Assembly: GCA_021846505.1 (NCBI GenBank)
Contig: JAJZWV010000029.1
Location: 1 to 44,852, forward strand
Length of the DNA stretch: 44,852 bases
Direction of reading: 5' to 3'
Origin: Bacillota bacterium
Lineage (GTDB): Bacteria > Bacillota > Sulfobacillia > Sulfobacillales > JAIMBI01
In this document: positions 28,146-36,291 of the stretch, piece by piece
Layout of the letters: every line of letters begins with the position of its first letter
Numbering within the stretch: position 1 is the stretch's first letter
Made by a program: the position numbers and the translations under genes
Notes under the pieces: model-generated
The model's input: the letters and a program-made list of their open reading frames with translations, nothing else
The model's database searches: none
What the model was told of the DNA's origin: nothing

Positions 28146-28769
28146 ATGAGCGTGAAGACACTGCTGGTGGATGTGGGTGGCGTCCTGTTGAACGAGAACC
28201 CCGACTTTTGGGACCTGCTGCGGCGCGATTTCCATGCCCCGGCCAATGTGGAGGCACTGTTTTTCGGCCCGGGCAGTCCGTGGCCGGAGTGCCGGACGGG
28301 GGCACTGGACTACAGCGAGTACATGCGCCGCGTCGCCGAACAGCTGGGCATGGACCCGGGTCTGCTGGCCGAGTTGGCGGACCGGCACGAGTGGATGCTC
28401 AACCAGCCGATGGCAGAGTGGACTCGCGGAGTGCGCCGGCGTGGCCTCGAGGTGATTTTGGTCAGCAACGCGGATCTGACGCTCGAGGCGCGCCTTCGAA
28501 GCTTTGGCCTTGATGATGTGTTTGACGCGGTGGTCAACTCGGCGCGCGTGGGAGCGGCCAAGCCCGATCCGGACATTTATCGCCGGGCGCTCGAGCTGAC
28601 GGCGAGCAGCCCGAGCGAGTGTCTGTTTGTGGACGATCGGGAGAAAAACTGTGCCGCCGCTCGGGAACTTGGTATGGAGGCTCTCGTCTTTGTCGACACC
28701 GAGCAGTTCGTCCAAGAGGTGCGGCGGCGTCACGCGGGTGAGGTCTGGGTGGGCCCTGGAGCCCGCTGA
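28146..28769 (+). CDS. HAD-family phosphatase (IA type)
   Basis: A 207-residue haloacid-dehalogenase-like hydrolase. Motif I is LVDVGGVLL, where the second Asp of the usual DxDx is Gly, as in the YihX/epoxide-hydrolase-like branch. Motif II is ILVSNAD. Motif III Lys lies in RVGAAKPDPDIYRRAL, and motif IV is CLFVDDREKNCAAAR. A cap of about 70 residues follows motif I. GAGAAGG and surrounding purines precede ATG 28146. It lies between the LacI gene and the operator-controlled GDPD. Dephosphorylation of the product of GDPD or of transported phosphate esters is plausible but not shown by sequence. Confidence 0.85.
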   Translation: MSVKTLLVDVGGVLLNENPDFWDLLRRDFHAPANVEALFFGPGSPWPECRTGALDYSEYMRRVAEQLGMDPGLLAELADRHEWMLNQPMAEWTRGVRRRGLEVILVSNADLTLEARLRSFGLDDVFDAVVNSARVGAAKPDPDIYRRALELTASSPSECLFVDDREKNCAAARELGMEALVFVDTEQFVQEVRRRHAGEVWVGPGAR

Positions 28770-28784
28770 ACATCCCCGCACTCG

Positions 28785-28813
28785 TTGACGCGATGCCGCA
28801 AGGAGTCTACGAT
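28785..28813 (+). promoter_or_regulatory. Promoter of the second GDPD gene (TTGACG-17-TACGAT)
   Basis: A -35 box TTGACG (28785-28790) and a -10 box TACGAT (28808-28813) are exactly 17 bp apart. The -10 abuts the operator at 28817-28830. This is the same layout as at the ABC operon promoter. Confidence 0.82.
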
Positions 28814-28816
28814 AGA

Positions 28817-28830
28817 TGTAAGCGCATACA
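28817..28830. promoter_or_regulatory. LacI-family operator 2, upstream of the second GDPD
   Basis: TGTAAGCGCATACA fits TGWAANCGNTNWCA with one mismatch. It covers the expected transcription start just downstream of the -10 box. Its relation to operator 1 suggests one regulator for both. Confidence 0.8.
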
Positions 28831-28869
28831 AGGCGAAGCGACTTTTGCGCGACGAGGAGTGGCTGTGAG

Positions 28870-29619
28870 ATGAAGTTGGAGTCGGATCGTCACCGGGTGT
28901 TTGTTTGGGGCCACCGGGGCGCCCCGGCCCTGGCGGCGGAAAACACCGTCCCTTCCTTTCTGGCGGCCCTGGCGGAGGGCGTGGACGGCATCGAGTTGGA
29001 TGTTCAGCTGGCCGCGGACCACACGGTGGTGGTCCTGCACGACGATACGGTGGACCGCACGACCGACGGCCAGGGATGGGTGGGGCGCTTCACGTGGCCA
29101 GAGCTTCGCCGACTGCGGGCAAAGAACCCGGACGGCACTTGGTCAGCCGATGGGGTTCCCTGTCTGGACGACGTGCTGGACGCAGTGCCCCTCGACACGA
29201 AGGTTTGTGTGGAGTACAAGAATGGGCCGCGCTTTTACCAGGACTTGGTGCCTCGCACGCTCCAGGTGATTCGAGCACACCGAGCCGAGGACCGGGTGAT
29301 AGTGTCGTCGTTTGACCACTGCGCCTTAAGGGAGTCCGCCGAATTGGCTCCGCAGGTGGATCGGGCAGCAGCTTGGGGGATGGTGCGCCTGCTAGAGCCC
29401 TGGAGGGTGGCGGGCGCGGTGGGCGCGAAGTTTGTGCACTTGCACCGAGCCATGGCCCCGGTGCCCGACCTGCGGTCAATGCGAGCTCATGGGCTGGGGA
29501 TCGCTCTTTGGTCGCTCCGGTCGACTGCTGACGTGGGGGAGTTGGCCGAGGAGTTCATCGACGCGGCGTTTGTGGATGACCCCGCGTGGGCGCAGGGGTT
29601 GAAGCGGGCGGGGGCTTGA
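28870..29619 (+). CDS. Glycerophosphodiester phosphodiesterase (second copy, UgpQ-like)
   Basis: A 249-residue cytoplasmic GDPD without signal peptide, like UgpQ. It opens VWGHRGAPALAAENTVPSF with the catalytic His-Arg, then GIELDVQLAADHTVVVLHDD with the metal ligands and second His. The third acidic ligand is in CVEYKNGP. The C-terminal LGIALWSLRSTADVGEL is typical. GAGGAG precedes ATG 28870. It has its own operator-controlled promoter at 28785-28830. With the UgpB-like transporter this forms a plausible uptake-and-hydrolysis unit yielding glycerol-3-phosphate. It differs clearly from the copy at 19329. Confidence 0.93.
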   Translation: MKLESDRHRVFVWGHRGAPALAAENTVPSFLAALAEGVDGIELDVQLAADHTVVVLHDDTVDRTTDGQGWVGRFTWPELRRLRAKNPDGTWSADGVPCLDDVLDAVPLDTKVCVEYKNGPRFYQDLVPRTLQVIRAHRAEDRVIVSSFDHCALRESAELAPQVDRAAAWGMVRLLEPWRVAGAVGAKFVHLHRAMAPVPDLRSMRAHGLGIALWSLRSTADVGELAEEFIDAAFVDDPAWAQGLKRAGA

Positions 29620-29670
29620 TGCCATAGCCGGGAGGAGCCCACGGCGAATCAGGGGCGGAGGCGAAAATCT

Positions 29671-30462
29671 GTGCGCATTCTGCTGGTCAACGACGACGGG
29701 CTGGGAGCGCCTGGCTTGCAGGCGATGGAGCACGCTGCGGCGCGCGATCATGAAGTGGTGGTGGCGGCACCGGCCAGCGAGCGTTCAGCGGTGAGTCAGG
29801 GATTCACGTTTCATCGCAGCTACCGCGTCCAGCGGATGCGGGACGGCGTGTACCGTGTCGACGGCACTCCCGTGGATTGCGTGATGTTCGCGCTGGCGCA
29901 GCTGGGGTCCTTTGACGCCGTGTGTTCGGGAATCAATCGGGGGGCCAACCTGGCCTGGGACGTTTGGTATTCAGGGACCGTGGGTGGAGCGCTGGAAGCG
30001 GCGCGGCACGGCGTCCCGGCGATGGCGGCATCGCTGGACACCCTGCGCTGGCCAGGCACTCCCCGCTTCGATGTGGCCGCCGAAACCCTGACCGACTACT
30101 GGCGAGCGGGGCTGTGGGACGTGGCCAGGGACGGAGCTGTGGTGAATGTGAATTTTCCCAACGAACCGAGTCTGGCTCGACGGATGCCCCGCGTCGCGCT
30201 GCTGGGCCAGTATACCTACAACCGGAACGAGTTGGACGTGCGGCCGCTCGGCCCGGCCGAGTGGGAGGCTCGAGTCGTGCAGCCCGAGACCATTTCCGAC
30301 CCGGGCCCAGACACTGACGGCGGGCTCGTCCGCACCGGGCCGACGCTGAGCCTGCTGACGGCAGCGCAGCATGGGAGGGCCGAAGGCGCGATGGCCAACT
30401 TGGCGCGGTGGGCTGACGCGTTTCGGACGCAGCGTGAGCAGGGAGACGCGATCCAAGACTAG
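29671..30462 (+). CDS. surE: 5'/3'-nucleotidase SurE
   Basis: SurE is a metal-dependent nucleoside monophosphatase, also active on short polyphosphate. The 263-residue protein opens RILLVNDDGLGAPGL with the metal-binding Asp pair. SERSAVSQ holds the metal-binding Ser and SGINRGANLAWDVWYSGTVGGA holds the conserved Asn. GTG 29671 follows GGAGG. It is the first gene of a run of seven same-strand genes with small gaps. Why surE should head a catabolic cluster is unclear; it may act on a phosphorylated substrate rather than nucleotides. Confidence 0.94.
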   Translation: MRILLVNDDGLGAPGLQAMEHAAARDHEVVVAAPASERSAVSQGFTFHRSYRVQRMRDGVYRVDGTPVDCVMFALAQLGSFDAVCSGINRGANLAWDVWYSGTVGGALEAARHGVPAMAASLDTLRWPGTPRFDVAAETLTDYWRAGLWDVARDGAVVNVNFPNEPSLARRMPRVALLGQYTYNRNELDVRPLGPAEWEARVVQPETISDPGPDTDGGLVRTGPTLSLLTAAQHGRAEGAMANLARWADAFRTQREQGDAIQD

Positions 30463-30474
30463 GGGGTGAATGGG

Positions 30475-31251
30475 ATGGCCTCAGCGCAGACGGCGGTGGT
30501 GACGGGGGCGGGTTCCGGAATCGGGCAGGCGTGTGCGGTCGGGCTGGCGCGCCAAGGATATCGGGTGGCGGTGGCAGACGTTCGTCCGGACGCGTCCGCG
30601 ACCACGGCGGCTATGATTCACGAACAGGGTGGGGAAGCGCTGTCCCTTGCCGTAGACGTGAGCGACTCGGCTTCGGTCCAACGCGGCTTCGACCGCATCG
30701 TCGGTCAGTGGGGCGGCGTGAAGGTGTTGGTCAACAATGCAGGCATCGTTCATCAAAGCCTGCTGGAGCATCTTTCGGATGAAGACTGGCACCGCGTGCT
30801 GGATGTGAATCTCACGGGGATGTTCTACATGGCACGGGCGGCGATCCCGCTGCTGCGGGCGGAAGGATCTGGCGGCCGGATCGTGAACATCTCGTCGGTG
30901 CTGTCCACCGTCACCCGGCCTTTAAATGGCCCGTATTCGGCCAGCAAGGGCGGGGTCAACGCGATGACGAGAGCTTTGGCCCTGGAGCTGGCCCCCTCGT
31001 GCATCACCGTTAACGCGGTGGCCCCGGGGCACATCCTCACCCCGCTGACGGTGCCCATGTTCACCCCGGCCGTGACTCGCGCCTTCGAAGAGCGCATCCC
31101 GCTGGGATACCTCGGCCAGGCGGAGTGGATTGCCGATGCGGTGCTGTTCCTGGTAAGTCCCGAAGCCCACTACATCACCGGTCAAGTGCTGTTTGTGGAT
31201 GGCGGCTACAACATCAACGGAGATCTGCCGAATCTGGAGTTCGGGCGCTGA
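30475..31251 (+). CDS. Short-chain dehydrogenase/reductase
   Basis: A 258-residue classical SDR. The cofactor motif is VTGAGSGIGQAC, the NNAG motif is VLVNNAGIVHQS, and the catalytic Ser-Tyr-Lys are in NISSVLSTV and YSASKGG. The end VLFVDGGYNING is typical. An Asp at the end of the second strand (VADVRP) predicts NAD+ rather than NADP+. ATG 30475 has AGGGGG upstream and is favoured over GTG 30466. It starts 12 bp after surE. In this context it could oxidise a sugar, sugar lactol or 3-hydroxy acid. Confidence 0.9.
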   Translation: MASAQTAVVTGAGSGIGQACAVGLARQGYRVAVADVRPDASATTAAMIHEQGGEALSLAVDVSDSASVQRGFDRIVGQWGGVKVLVNNAGIVHQSLLEHLSDEDWHRVLDVNLTGMFYMARAAIPLLRAEGSGGRIVNISSVLSTVTRPLNGPYSASKGGVNAMTRALALELAPSCITVNAVAPGHILTPLTVPMFTPAVTRAFEERIPLGYLGQAEWIADAVLFLVSPEAHYITGQVLFVDGGYNINGDLPNLEFGR

Positions 31252-31298
31252 ATGTCTTGGATGCCGGCGAGATCGCGCGGCCTTAAGGGGGAGAGCGC

Positions 31299-32042
31299 AT
31301 GGACACCTGGAAGCTGGTTGCGCTGGATACGGGTACGTCACTGATCGAGAAGTCCATTCTGACCTATCTCACGGATGTTGGGCAGACGGTGCGCATCCCG
31401 CGGGTGATGTGGTATCTGCAAGGTGCGCAGCGCGTCCTGGTTGACACCAGCGTGGACAGTGAGGAGGTAGCGGCCAACATCATCGGAGAGAACCTTTCGC
31501 GGAGTCCCGATCAGGAGCCCGCCAACGCCTTGAGAGCTGTCGGCGTCGACCCGAAGCAAATCGATCTAATTATCTTTACGCACCTCCACTGGGATCATTG
31601 CGGTAATTTAGCCCTCTTTCCCAACAGCAGATTGCTGGCTCAGCGAGATGAGGTGCGTTATGCCTACGCGCCGAGCCGATTCTTCGAGCGGGCTTTCCTG
31701 TCGCCGCAAGCCGGTTTGGTGCCGCCCTACTTAGGGCGGCGCGTGGAGCTCCTGGGGGGCGACGAGGAGATTTTGCCGGGGCTGCAGGTGCTGCTGAGCC
31801 CGGGACACACACCGGGCTCACAGGCGGTGCGGGTCAAGACGGCTCGCGGCTGGTTTACGATTGCCGGCGACGCGATCTTTACCTATGAAAATTTGGAAAA
31901 AGATATCCCCCCCGGATTTCACGTGCAGGTGGACCAGGCGCTGGATTCCATGCACCGCATCGCACGGGTTTCGGATGTTGTGCTGCCGTCGCATGACTAC
32001 AAGGTGTTTGGAGACCAACTGGTCGTGGAGCTGGGCGGATGA
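31299..32042 (+). CDS. Metallo-beta-lactamase-fold lactonase (AHL-lactonase-like)
   Basis: A 247-residue metallo-hydrolase of the N-acyl-homoserine-lactonase (AiiA-like) branch. The metal motif is FTHLHWDHCGNL (HxHxDH), with a further ligand His in SPGHTPGSQAV, the bridging Asp in IAGDAIFTYEN and the last His in LPSHDYKV. AAGGGGGAG precedes ATG 31299. Proteins of this branch open lactone rings, but most are not true quorum quenchers. With rbsD and an SDR beside it, a sugar-acid lactone is a reasonable substrate guess: the SDR makes a lactone and this enzyme opens it. Confidence 0.87.
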   Translation: MDTWKLVALDTGTSLIEKSILTYLTDVGQTVRIPRVMWYLQGAQRVLVDTSVDSEEVAANIIGENLSRSPDQEPANALRAVGVDPKQIDLIIFTHLHWDHCGNLALFPNSRLLAQRDEVRYAYAPSRFFERAFLSPQAGLVPPYLGRRVELLGGDEEILPGLQVLLSPGHTPGSQAVRVKTARGWFTIAGDAIFTYENLEKDIPPGFHVQVDQALDSMHRIARVSDVVLPSHDYKVFGDQLVVELGG

Positions 32043-32094
32043 CAAGGGGGGAGGGGATGGCACGGGCTGGCCTGTTAGAGGAGGAGTGAAGGCG

Positions 32095-32496
32095 ATGAAG
32101 CAGAGTACGGCGATCCTGCATGGCCAACTGAGCCGTGTGTTGGCGGAGATGGGCCATACGGATGAGTTGCTGGTCACGGACGCAGGCCTGCCGATCCCGA
32201 TAGGCGTCGAACGCGTGGATCTGGCGCTGACGGGAAATGTGCCCCGTTTGGCCAGGGTGCTGCGGATGATTCTGGGTGAGCTGACCGTGGAAGAAGCGGT
32301 GATGGCGGAGGAGATGGCCACCGCCAGCGGGCAGCTGTTCGACGAAATCAGGCAGCTGCTGCCGGCAAGCGTCCGCATCACGGTGGTGCCGCATGAAGAG
32401 CTGAAGCTCAGAACTCGTCGTGTGCGGGCGGCGGTTCGCACCGGCGAGCTGACATGGTATGCCAATATAATCCTGGTTGGTGGGGTCTCGTTTTGA
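32095..32496 (+). CDS. rbsD: D-ribose pyranase / sugar mutarotase (RbsD/FucU family)
   Basis: RbsD/FucU proteins interconvert pyranose, furanose and anomeric forms of free sugars. The 133-residue protein contains MGHTDELLVTDAGLPIP with the catalytic His and Asp, and it ends YANIILVGGVSF, the family's binding-site tail. GGAGG precedes ATG 32095. The family is normally next to sugar transporters or kinases. Here it is between a lactonase and a CoA transferase with no ribose kinase in sight. This implies that a sugar enters this pathway, though which sugar is unknown. Confidence 0.92.
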   Translation: MKQSTAILHGQLSRVLAEMGHTDELLVTDAGLPIPIGVERVDLALTGNVPRLARVLRMILGELTVEEAVMAEEMATASGQLFDEIRQLLPASVRITVVPHEELKLRTRRVRAAVRTGELTWYANIILVGGVSF

Positions 32497-32542
32497 TTGT
32501 CTCAGCGGGACCGCTGGCTGACCAGCAAGGCAGGTGAGTTTG

Positions 32543-34126
32543 ATGACGCGACTCGAGTTTGTGCCCCCCGAGCGGATTGCGGACGCCATTCCAGACGAGG
32601 CTAGTCTGCTGACGGTCGGGATGACTTTAAGCGGTGCATCCGAGACGGTCTTGCGGGCGCTGGAAGCGCGCTTTCTCCGGGAGGGCCATCCAGCGGGACT
32701 GACCCTGATTCACGCTTCGGGTCAGAGCAACCGACAGGACGGCATCCAACATCTGGCCCACGAGGGGATGGTTCGGCGCATCATCGGCTCCCACTGGGGT
32801 TTGGCTCCTCGTTGGATGGACCTGATTGCGACGAACCGCGTCATCGCGTACTGCCTGCCCCAGGGCCAGATTACCCATTGGCTTCGCTCCATGGCGTCGG
32901 GGCTGCCAGGCCATCTCACCCAGATGGGGCTCGAAACCTTCATCGATCCCCGTGTGGAGGGGGGGAAAATGAACGCACGCACTCAGGCCGAGCCCGACTT
33001 GGTCCGTGTCGTGCAGGTAGAAGGCCGGGAGTACCTCTGGATTGAAGCGGTGCCGGTCGATTGGGTGTTGGTGCGTGGGACGTGTGCTGATGACCGCGGC
33101 AACATCGCGGCTACGGAAGAGGCGATGAAGCTAGAGATTCTGCCGGCCGTGTTTTCCGGGCGCCGGTACCGCGGACGGATTGTGGTTCAGGTTAAAGAAG
33201 TGGTGCCGCGGGGCACCTTAAACCCTCGGAGCGTGGAGATCCCGGGAGCGCATGTGCACTTCATCACGGTCGCCCAGGATCCGGAGCGCGATCATCGGCA
33301 AACCTCCAGCGTTGCTTTCGAGCCGCGCTTTTCGAGCCGCGGCTTTGACCCGTCGCTGGCCGACGCGGCCGTGCGGCCGCTTGACGTCCGGCGGGCCATC
33401 GGCCGCCGAGCGATTGCGGAGCTGGCGGCCGGTGACCTCGTGAACATGGGGACCGGCATCCCCAATGACGTCATCGGCCCAGAAGTCCTCAACGAGCAAG
33501 CCGGAGACTTGGTCACGCTGACGGTTGAGTCTGGGGTGTACGGCGGCCGGCCCCTCGGCGGCGTCGACTTCGGCATCGCGGAGTACCCCGATGCGCTGAT
33601 TGAGCACCCCTATCAGTTTGACTTCTACGATGGTCATGGGGTCGACATCACCTTTATGGGATGGGGCGAGGCCGACCGCGAGGGGAACGTGAACGCCACC
33701 AAGCTGGGAGAGCGAGCGACCGGGGCGGGAGGCTTCATCGAGATCACTCAGCAGGCGCGGACGGTGGTTTTCTGTGGAACCTTCACCGCTCACGGCGCAG
33801 ACGTGGAGGTCGGAGGCGGGCGGGTCAGCGTGCGGCGAGAAGGGGACGTGCGCAAATGGGTAGAGCGTGTGCAACAGCTGTCGTTCAACGGCGCCCGCGC
33901 TTTGGCCAACGGCCAGCGAGTCCTGGTGGTGACCGAGCGGGCCGTGCTCCAATTGACGCCGGCTGGATGGACCGTGATCGAGGTAGCACCGGGGGTCGAT
34001 CTGGTGCGGGACGTGTTGGGCCAAATGGACTTCCGGCCACTTTTGGCCAACCCGATGGGGGAGATTCCGCCGATCGTGTACTCGGAAGCCCGTCTCGGCT
34101 TGAAGGCGCGGCTAGCGGGTGAGTAG
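32543..34126 (+). CDS. Acyl-CoA:acetate/3-ketoacid CoA-transferase (fused alpha-beta, YdiF/PCT type)
   Basis: A 527-residue single-chain class I CoA transferase. The alpha half includes the glycine-rich region around MTLSGASETVL and GMVRRIIGSHWGLAP. The beta half carries the catalytic Glu in VTLTVESGVYGG, preceded by NMGTGIPNDVIGPEV. ITFMGWGEADREGNVN and GAGGFIEITQQAR are typical of the YdiF-like propionate/acetoacetate group. ATG 32543 has AGGCAGG upstream and is preferred over GTG 32534. Its stop overlaps the upstream leader of the thiolase. It can activate a short beta-keto or hydroxy acid to its CoA ester using acetyl-CoA or succinyl-CoA. Confidence 0.92.
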   Translation: MTRLEFVPPERIADAIPDEASLLTVGMTLSGASETVLRALEARFLREGHPAGLTLIHASGQSNRQDGIQHLAHEGMVRRIIGSHWGLAPRWMDLIATNRVIAYCLPQGQITHWLRSMASGLPGHLTQMGLETFIDPRVEGGKMNARTQAEPDLVRVVQVEGREYLWIEAVPVDWVLVRGTCADDRGNIAATEEAMKLEILPAVFSGRRYRGRIVVQVKEVVPRGTLNPRSVEIPGAHVHFITVAQDPERDHRQTSSVAFEPRFSSRGFDPSLADAAVRPLDVRRAIGRRAIAELAAGDLVNMGTGIPNDVIGPEVLNEQAGDLVTLTVESGVYGGRPLGGVDFGIAEYPDALIEHPYQFDFYDGHGVDITFMGWGEADREGNVNATKLGERATGAGGFIEITQQARTVVFCGTFTAHGADVEVGGGRVSVRREGDVRKWVERVQQLSFNGARALANGQRVLVVTERAVLQLTPAGWTVIEVAPGVDLVRDVLGQMDFRPLLANPMGEIPPIVYSEARLGLKARLAGE

Positions 34127-34145
34127 GGAGAAAAGGGGTGGAGCC

Positions 34146-35327
34146 ATGGCGGACGATGTAGTGCTGGTGGACGGAGTCCGAACCGCCGTTGGCACTTTTG
34201 GCGGGAGCCTGAAGGATGTGAAGGTCAGTGAGCTTGGCGCCGCGGTGATTCGGGAGGTGCTGCGGCGGTCGGGGGTGGCGCCGGAGACGGTCGATGAGGT
34301 GATTTTGGGCTGTGTTGGCCAGGTATCTCAAGACGCCTTCTTAGCCAGGGTGGCCGCACTCAGCGCGGGACTGCCGACAGATTCCAGCACGGCGCAGACG
34401 GTGAACCGACTGTGCGGCTCAGGGTTGCAGGCCATCATTACGGGCTCCCAGTGGCTGAGGCTGGGCGACGCGGATGTGGTGGTCGCGGGGGGCGCGGAGA
34501 ACATGAGCCGGCTGCCGTACTACGTGTGGAATCGCTGGGGCCGGCGGCTCGGCCACTCCGACTTGGAGGATGGGGTGTTGACGGCGGTGGCAGATCCTTT
34601 CCAGCATTACCCGATGGGCATGACCGGCGAGAAGGTTGCCGAGGAGTTTGAGGTGTCTCGCCTGGAGCAGGACATGCTGGCGCTAGACTCCCAGCAGCGA
34701 GCGAAGGCCGCCATCGAGGAAGGCCGCTTTGAGGACCAGATCGTGCCGCTCAACGTCCAGGATGGCCGTAAGTCACGAGAGTTCAGCGTCGATGAGCATC
34801 CACGGGAAACGTCGCTGGATCAGCTGCAGCGACTCCGTCCCGCCTTCCGAGAGGGCGGCAGCGTTACGGCGGGCAATTCGTCGGGCATCAACGACGGAGC
34901 GGCGGCCGTGGTGCTGATGCGGGCAGGGGACGCCGAGCGGCAGGGCCTCTCTCCCCGCGGCCGACTGGTGAGCTATGCGGTCGCGGGCATCCGGCCGGAG
35001 ATTATGGGGTACGCCCCGGTGCGGGCCATTGCCAAGGCGCTCGACCGGGCCAACCTCACGATCGACGACATCAGCTTAGTGGAGCTGAACGAAGCGTTTG
35101 CGGCTCAGGCTCGGGCGGTGGTTCGCGATGCGCACCTCGACTGGTCGCGCACGAACGTCAACGGGGGCGCCATTGCCCTCGGCCACCCGGTGGGCGCCAC
35201 CGGTGCCATCCTGACGGTAAAGCTCCTCTATGAGTTGGAGCGCCAGCGGGAGCGCTTTGGCTTGGTGACCATGTGCATCGGGGGCGGGCAGGGCATCGCC
35301 GCGGTGGTGGAAAACTTGCGCCGCTGA
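34146..35327 (+). CDS. Acetyl-CoA C-acetyltransferase (thiolase, second copy)
   Basis: A 393-residue thiolase with nucleophile Cys in TVNRLCGSGLQAI, NEAFAAQARAV, catalytic His in NGGAIALGHPVGATGA and second Cys in VTMCIGGGQGIAAV. The length and motifs match PhaA/AtoB-type acetoacetyl-CoA thiolases. ATG 34146 gives the family N terminus and follows GGGTGGAG; the longer reading to 34119 is unlikely. Following the CoA transferase, it would cleave acetoacetyl-CoA or another 3-ketoacyl-CoA to acetyl-CoA. Confidence 0.94.
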   Translation: MADDVVLVDGVRTAVGTFGGSLKDVKVSELGAAVIREVLRRSGVAPETVDEVILGCVGQVSQDAFLARVAALSAGLPTDSSTAQTVNRLCGSGLQAIITGSQWLRLGDADVVVAGGAENMSRLPYYVWNRWGRRLGHSDLEDGVLTAVADPFQHYPMGMTGEKVAEEFEVSRLEQDMLALDSQQRAKAAIEEGRFEDQIVPLNVQDGRKSREFSVDEHPRETSLDQLQRLRPAFREGGSVTAGNSSGINDGAAAVVLMRAGDAERQGLSPRGRLVSYAVAGIRPEIMGYAPVRAIAKALDRANLTIDDISLVELNEAFAAQARAVVRDAHLDWSRTNVNGGAIALGHPVGATGAILTVKLLYELERQRERFGLVTMCIGGGQGIAAVVENLRR

Positions 35328-35371
35328 GTGGGCGGAGGACATTGCCGGAGGACGGCTGAGAGGAGGCATCG

Positions 35372-36091
35372 ATGGAGAAGCCAATCGCGGTCGTGACCGG
35401 AGCCCAGCAGGGGATCGGGCTGGCCATCGCGCAGGTGCTGAGCACACGGGGATTTTACACGGTGTTGTGTGATTTGGATGAAAGGGCGCTGTCGGTCGCC
35501 GCGGAAGCCATCGGGGATAGCTCCGGCTATACCCTGGACGTGAGCGACTTCGCGGCAGTCGAGCGGGTGGCGGCGCAGGTGGAGGACACCTTGGGCCCGA
35601 TTGCCGTATTGGTGAACAACGCGGGCATCAACCGGGATCGCATGTTGCACCGCATGTCTCGGGAAGAGTGGGACCGGGTGGTGGCGGTTGACCTGACCGG
35701 GCCCTTCAATTTCATGCGTCATGTTGTGCCGCGCATGCGCGAGCGACGAGCGGGCCGCATCATCAACATCTCGTCGGCCAGCTGGCAGGGCAATGTGGGG
35801 CAAGCCAACTACGCCGCCGCCAAAGCGGGCGTTATCGGGTTGACCAAGACAGCGGCCAAAGAACTCGCCCCATTCCACATCACGGTGAACGCCATTTGTC
35901 CGGGGTTCATCGACTCGCCCATGACCCGGCGCATGGCGCCGGAGGCTTTCTCGGCCATGGTGGCCAAGATCCCCGTCGGACGGATCGGCACGCCGCACGA
36001 TGTGGCCAAAGTGGTGGCCTTTCTGGCTTCCGACGACGCTTCCTACGTGACCGGCGAGGTCATCAACGTGGGGGGGGGGATGGTGCTGTAA
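35372..36091 (+). CDS. FabG/PhaB-like short-chain dehydrogenase
   Basis: A 239-residue SDR close to 3-oxoacyl-ACP reductase/acetoacetyl-CoA reductase. It has VVTGAQQGIGLAIAQ, VLVNNAGINRDRMLHRM (a FabG/PhaB hallmark), Ser in NISSASWQGNVGQ, YAAAKAG and the ending GEVINVGGGMVL. Asp in LCDLDERA suggests NAD(H). GAGGAGG precedes ATG 35372. It closes the surE-to-SDR run. Working with the thiolase and CoA transferase it could interconvert 3-hydroxy and 3-keto acids or their CoA esters. Confidence 0.92.
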   Translation: MEKPIAVVTGAQQGIGLAIAQVLSTRGFYTVLCDLDERALSVAAEAIGDSSGYTLDVSDFAAVERVAAQVEDTLGPIAVLVNNAGINRDRMLHRMSREEWDRVVAVDLTGPFNFMRHVVPRMRERRAGRIINISSASWQGNVGQANYAAAKAGVIGLTKTAAKELAPFHITVNAICPGFIDSPMTRRMAPEAFSAMVAKIPVGRIGTPHDVAKVVAFLASDDASYVTGEVINVGGGMVL

Positions 36092-36291
36092 GAGAAAGTT
36101 TCGGAGCGACACCCAGCGCAGCGGCTCTCGCGATTATGGCGGCAAGCCGCTCACCTGGCCTGCAGTCTCCTCCAGGGTCCCACGGCCAAGCCGGCCATCG
36201 TTGCAAGGCATGGCGCTCGGCCGGGTGCCGGTGAGGAGTGGCGTGCGTGGTCCCTTCGCGAGGCGGTGGGAATTCTGACGCAGGCGGCCCG

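Noticed and set aside
27348-28781. 477-codon minus-strand frame opposite LacI and the HAD phosphatase
   Set aside because: It spans two well-supported genes and the gap between them, and shows no domain.
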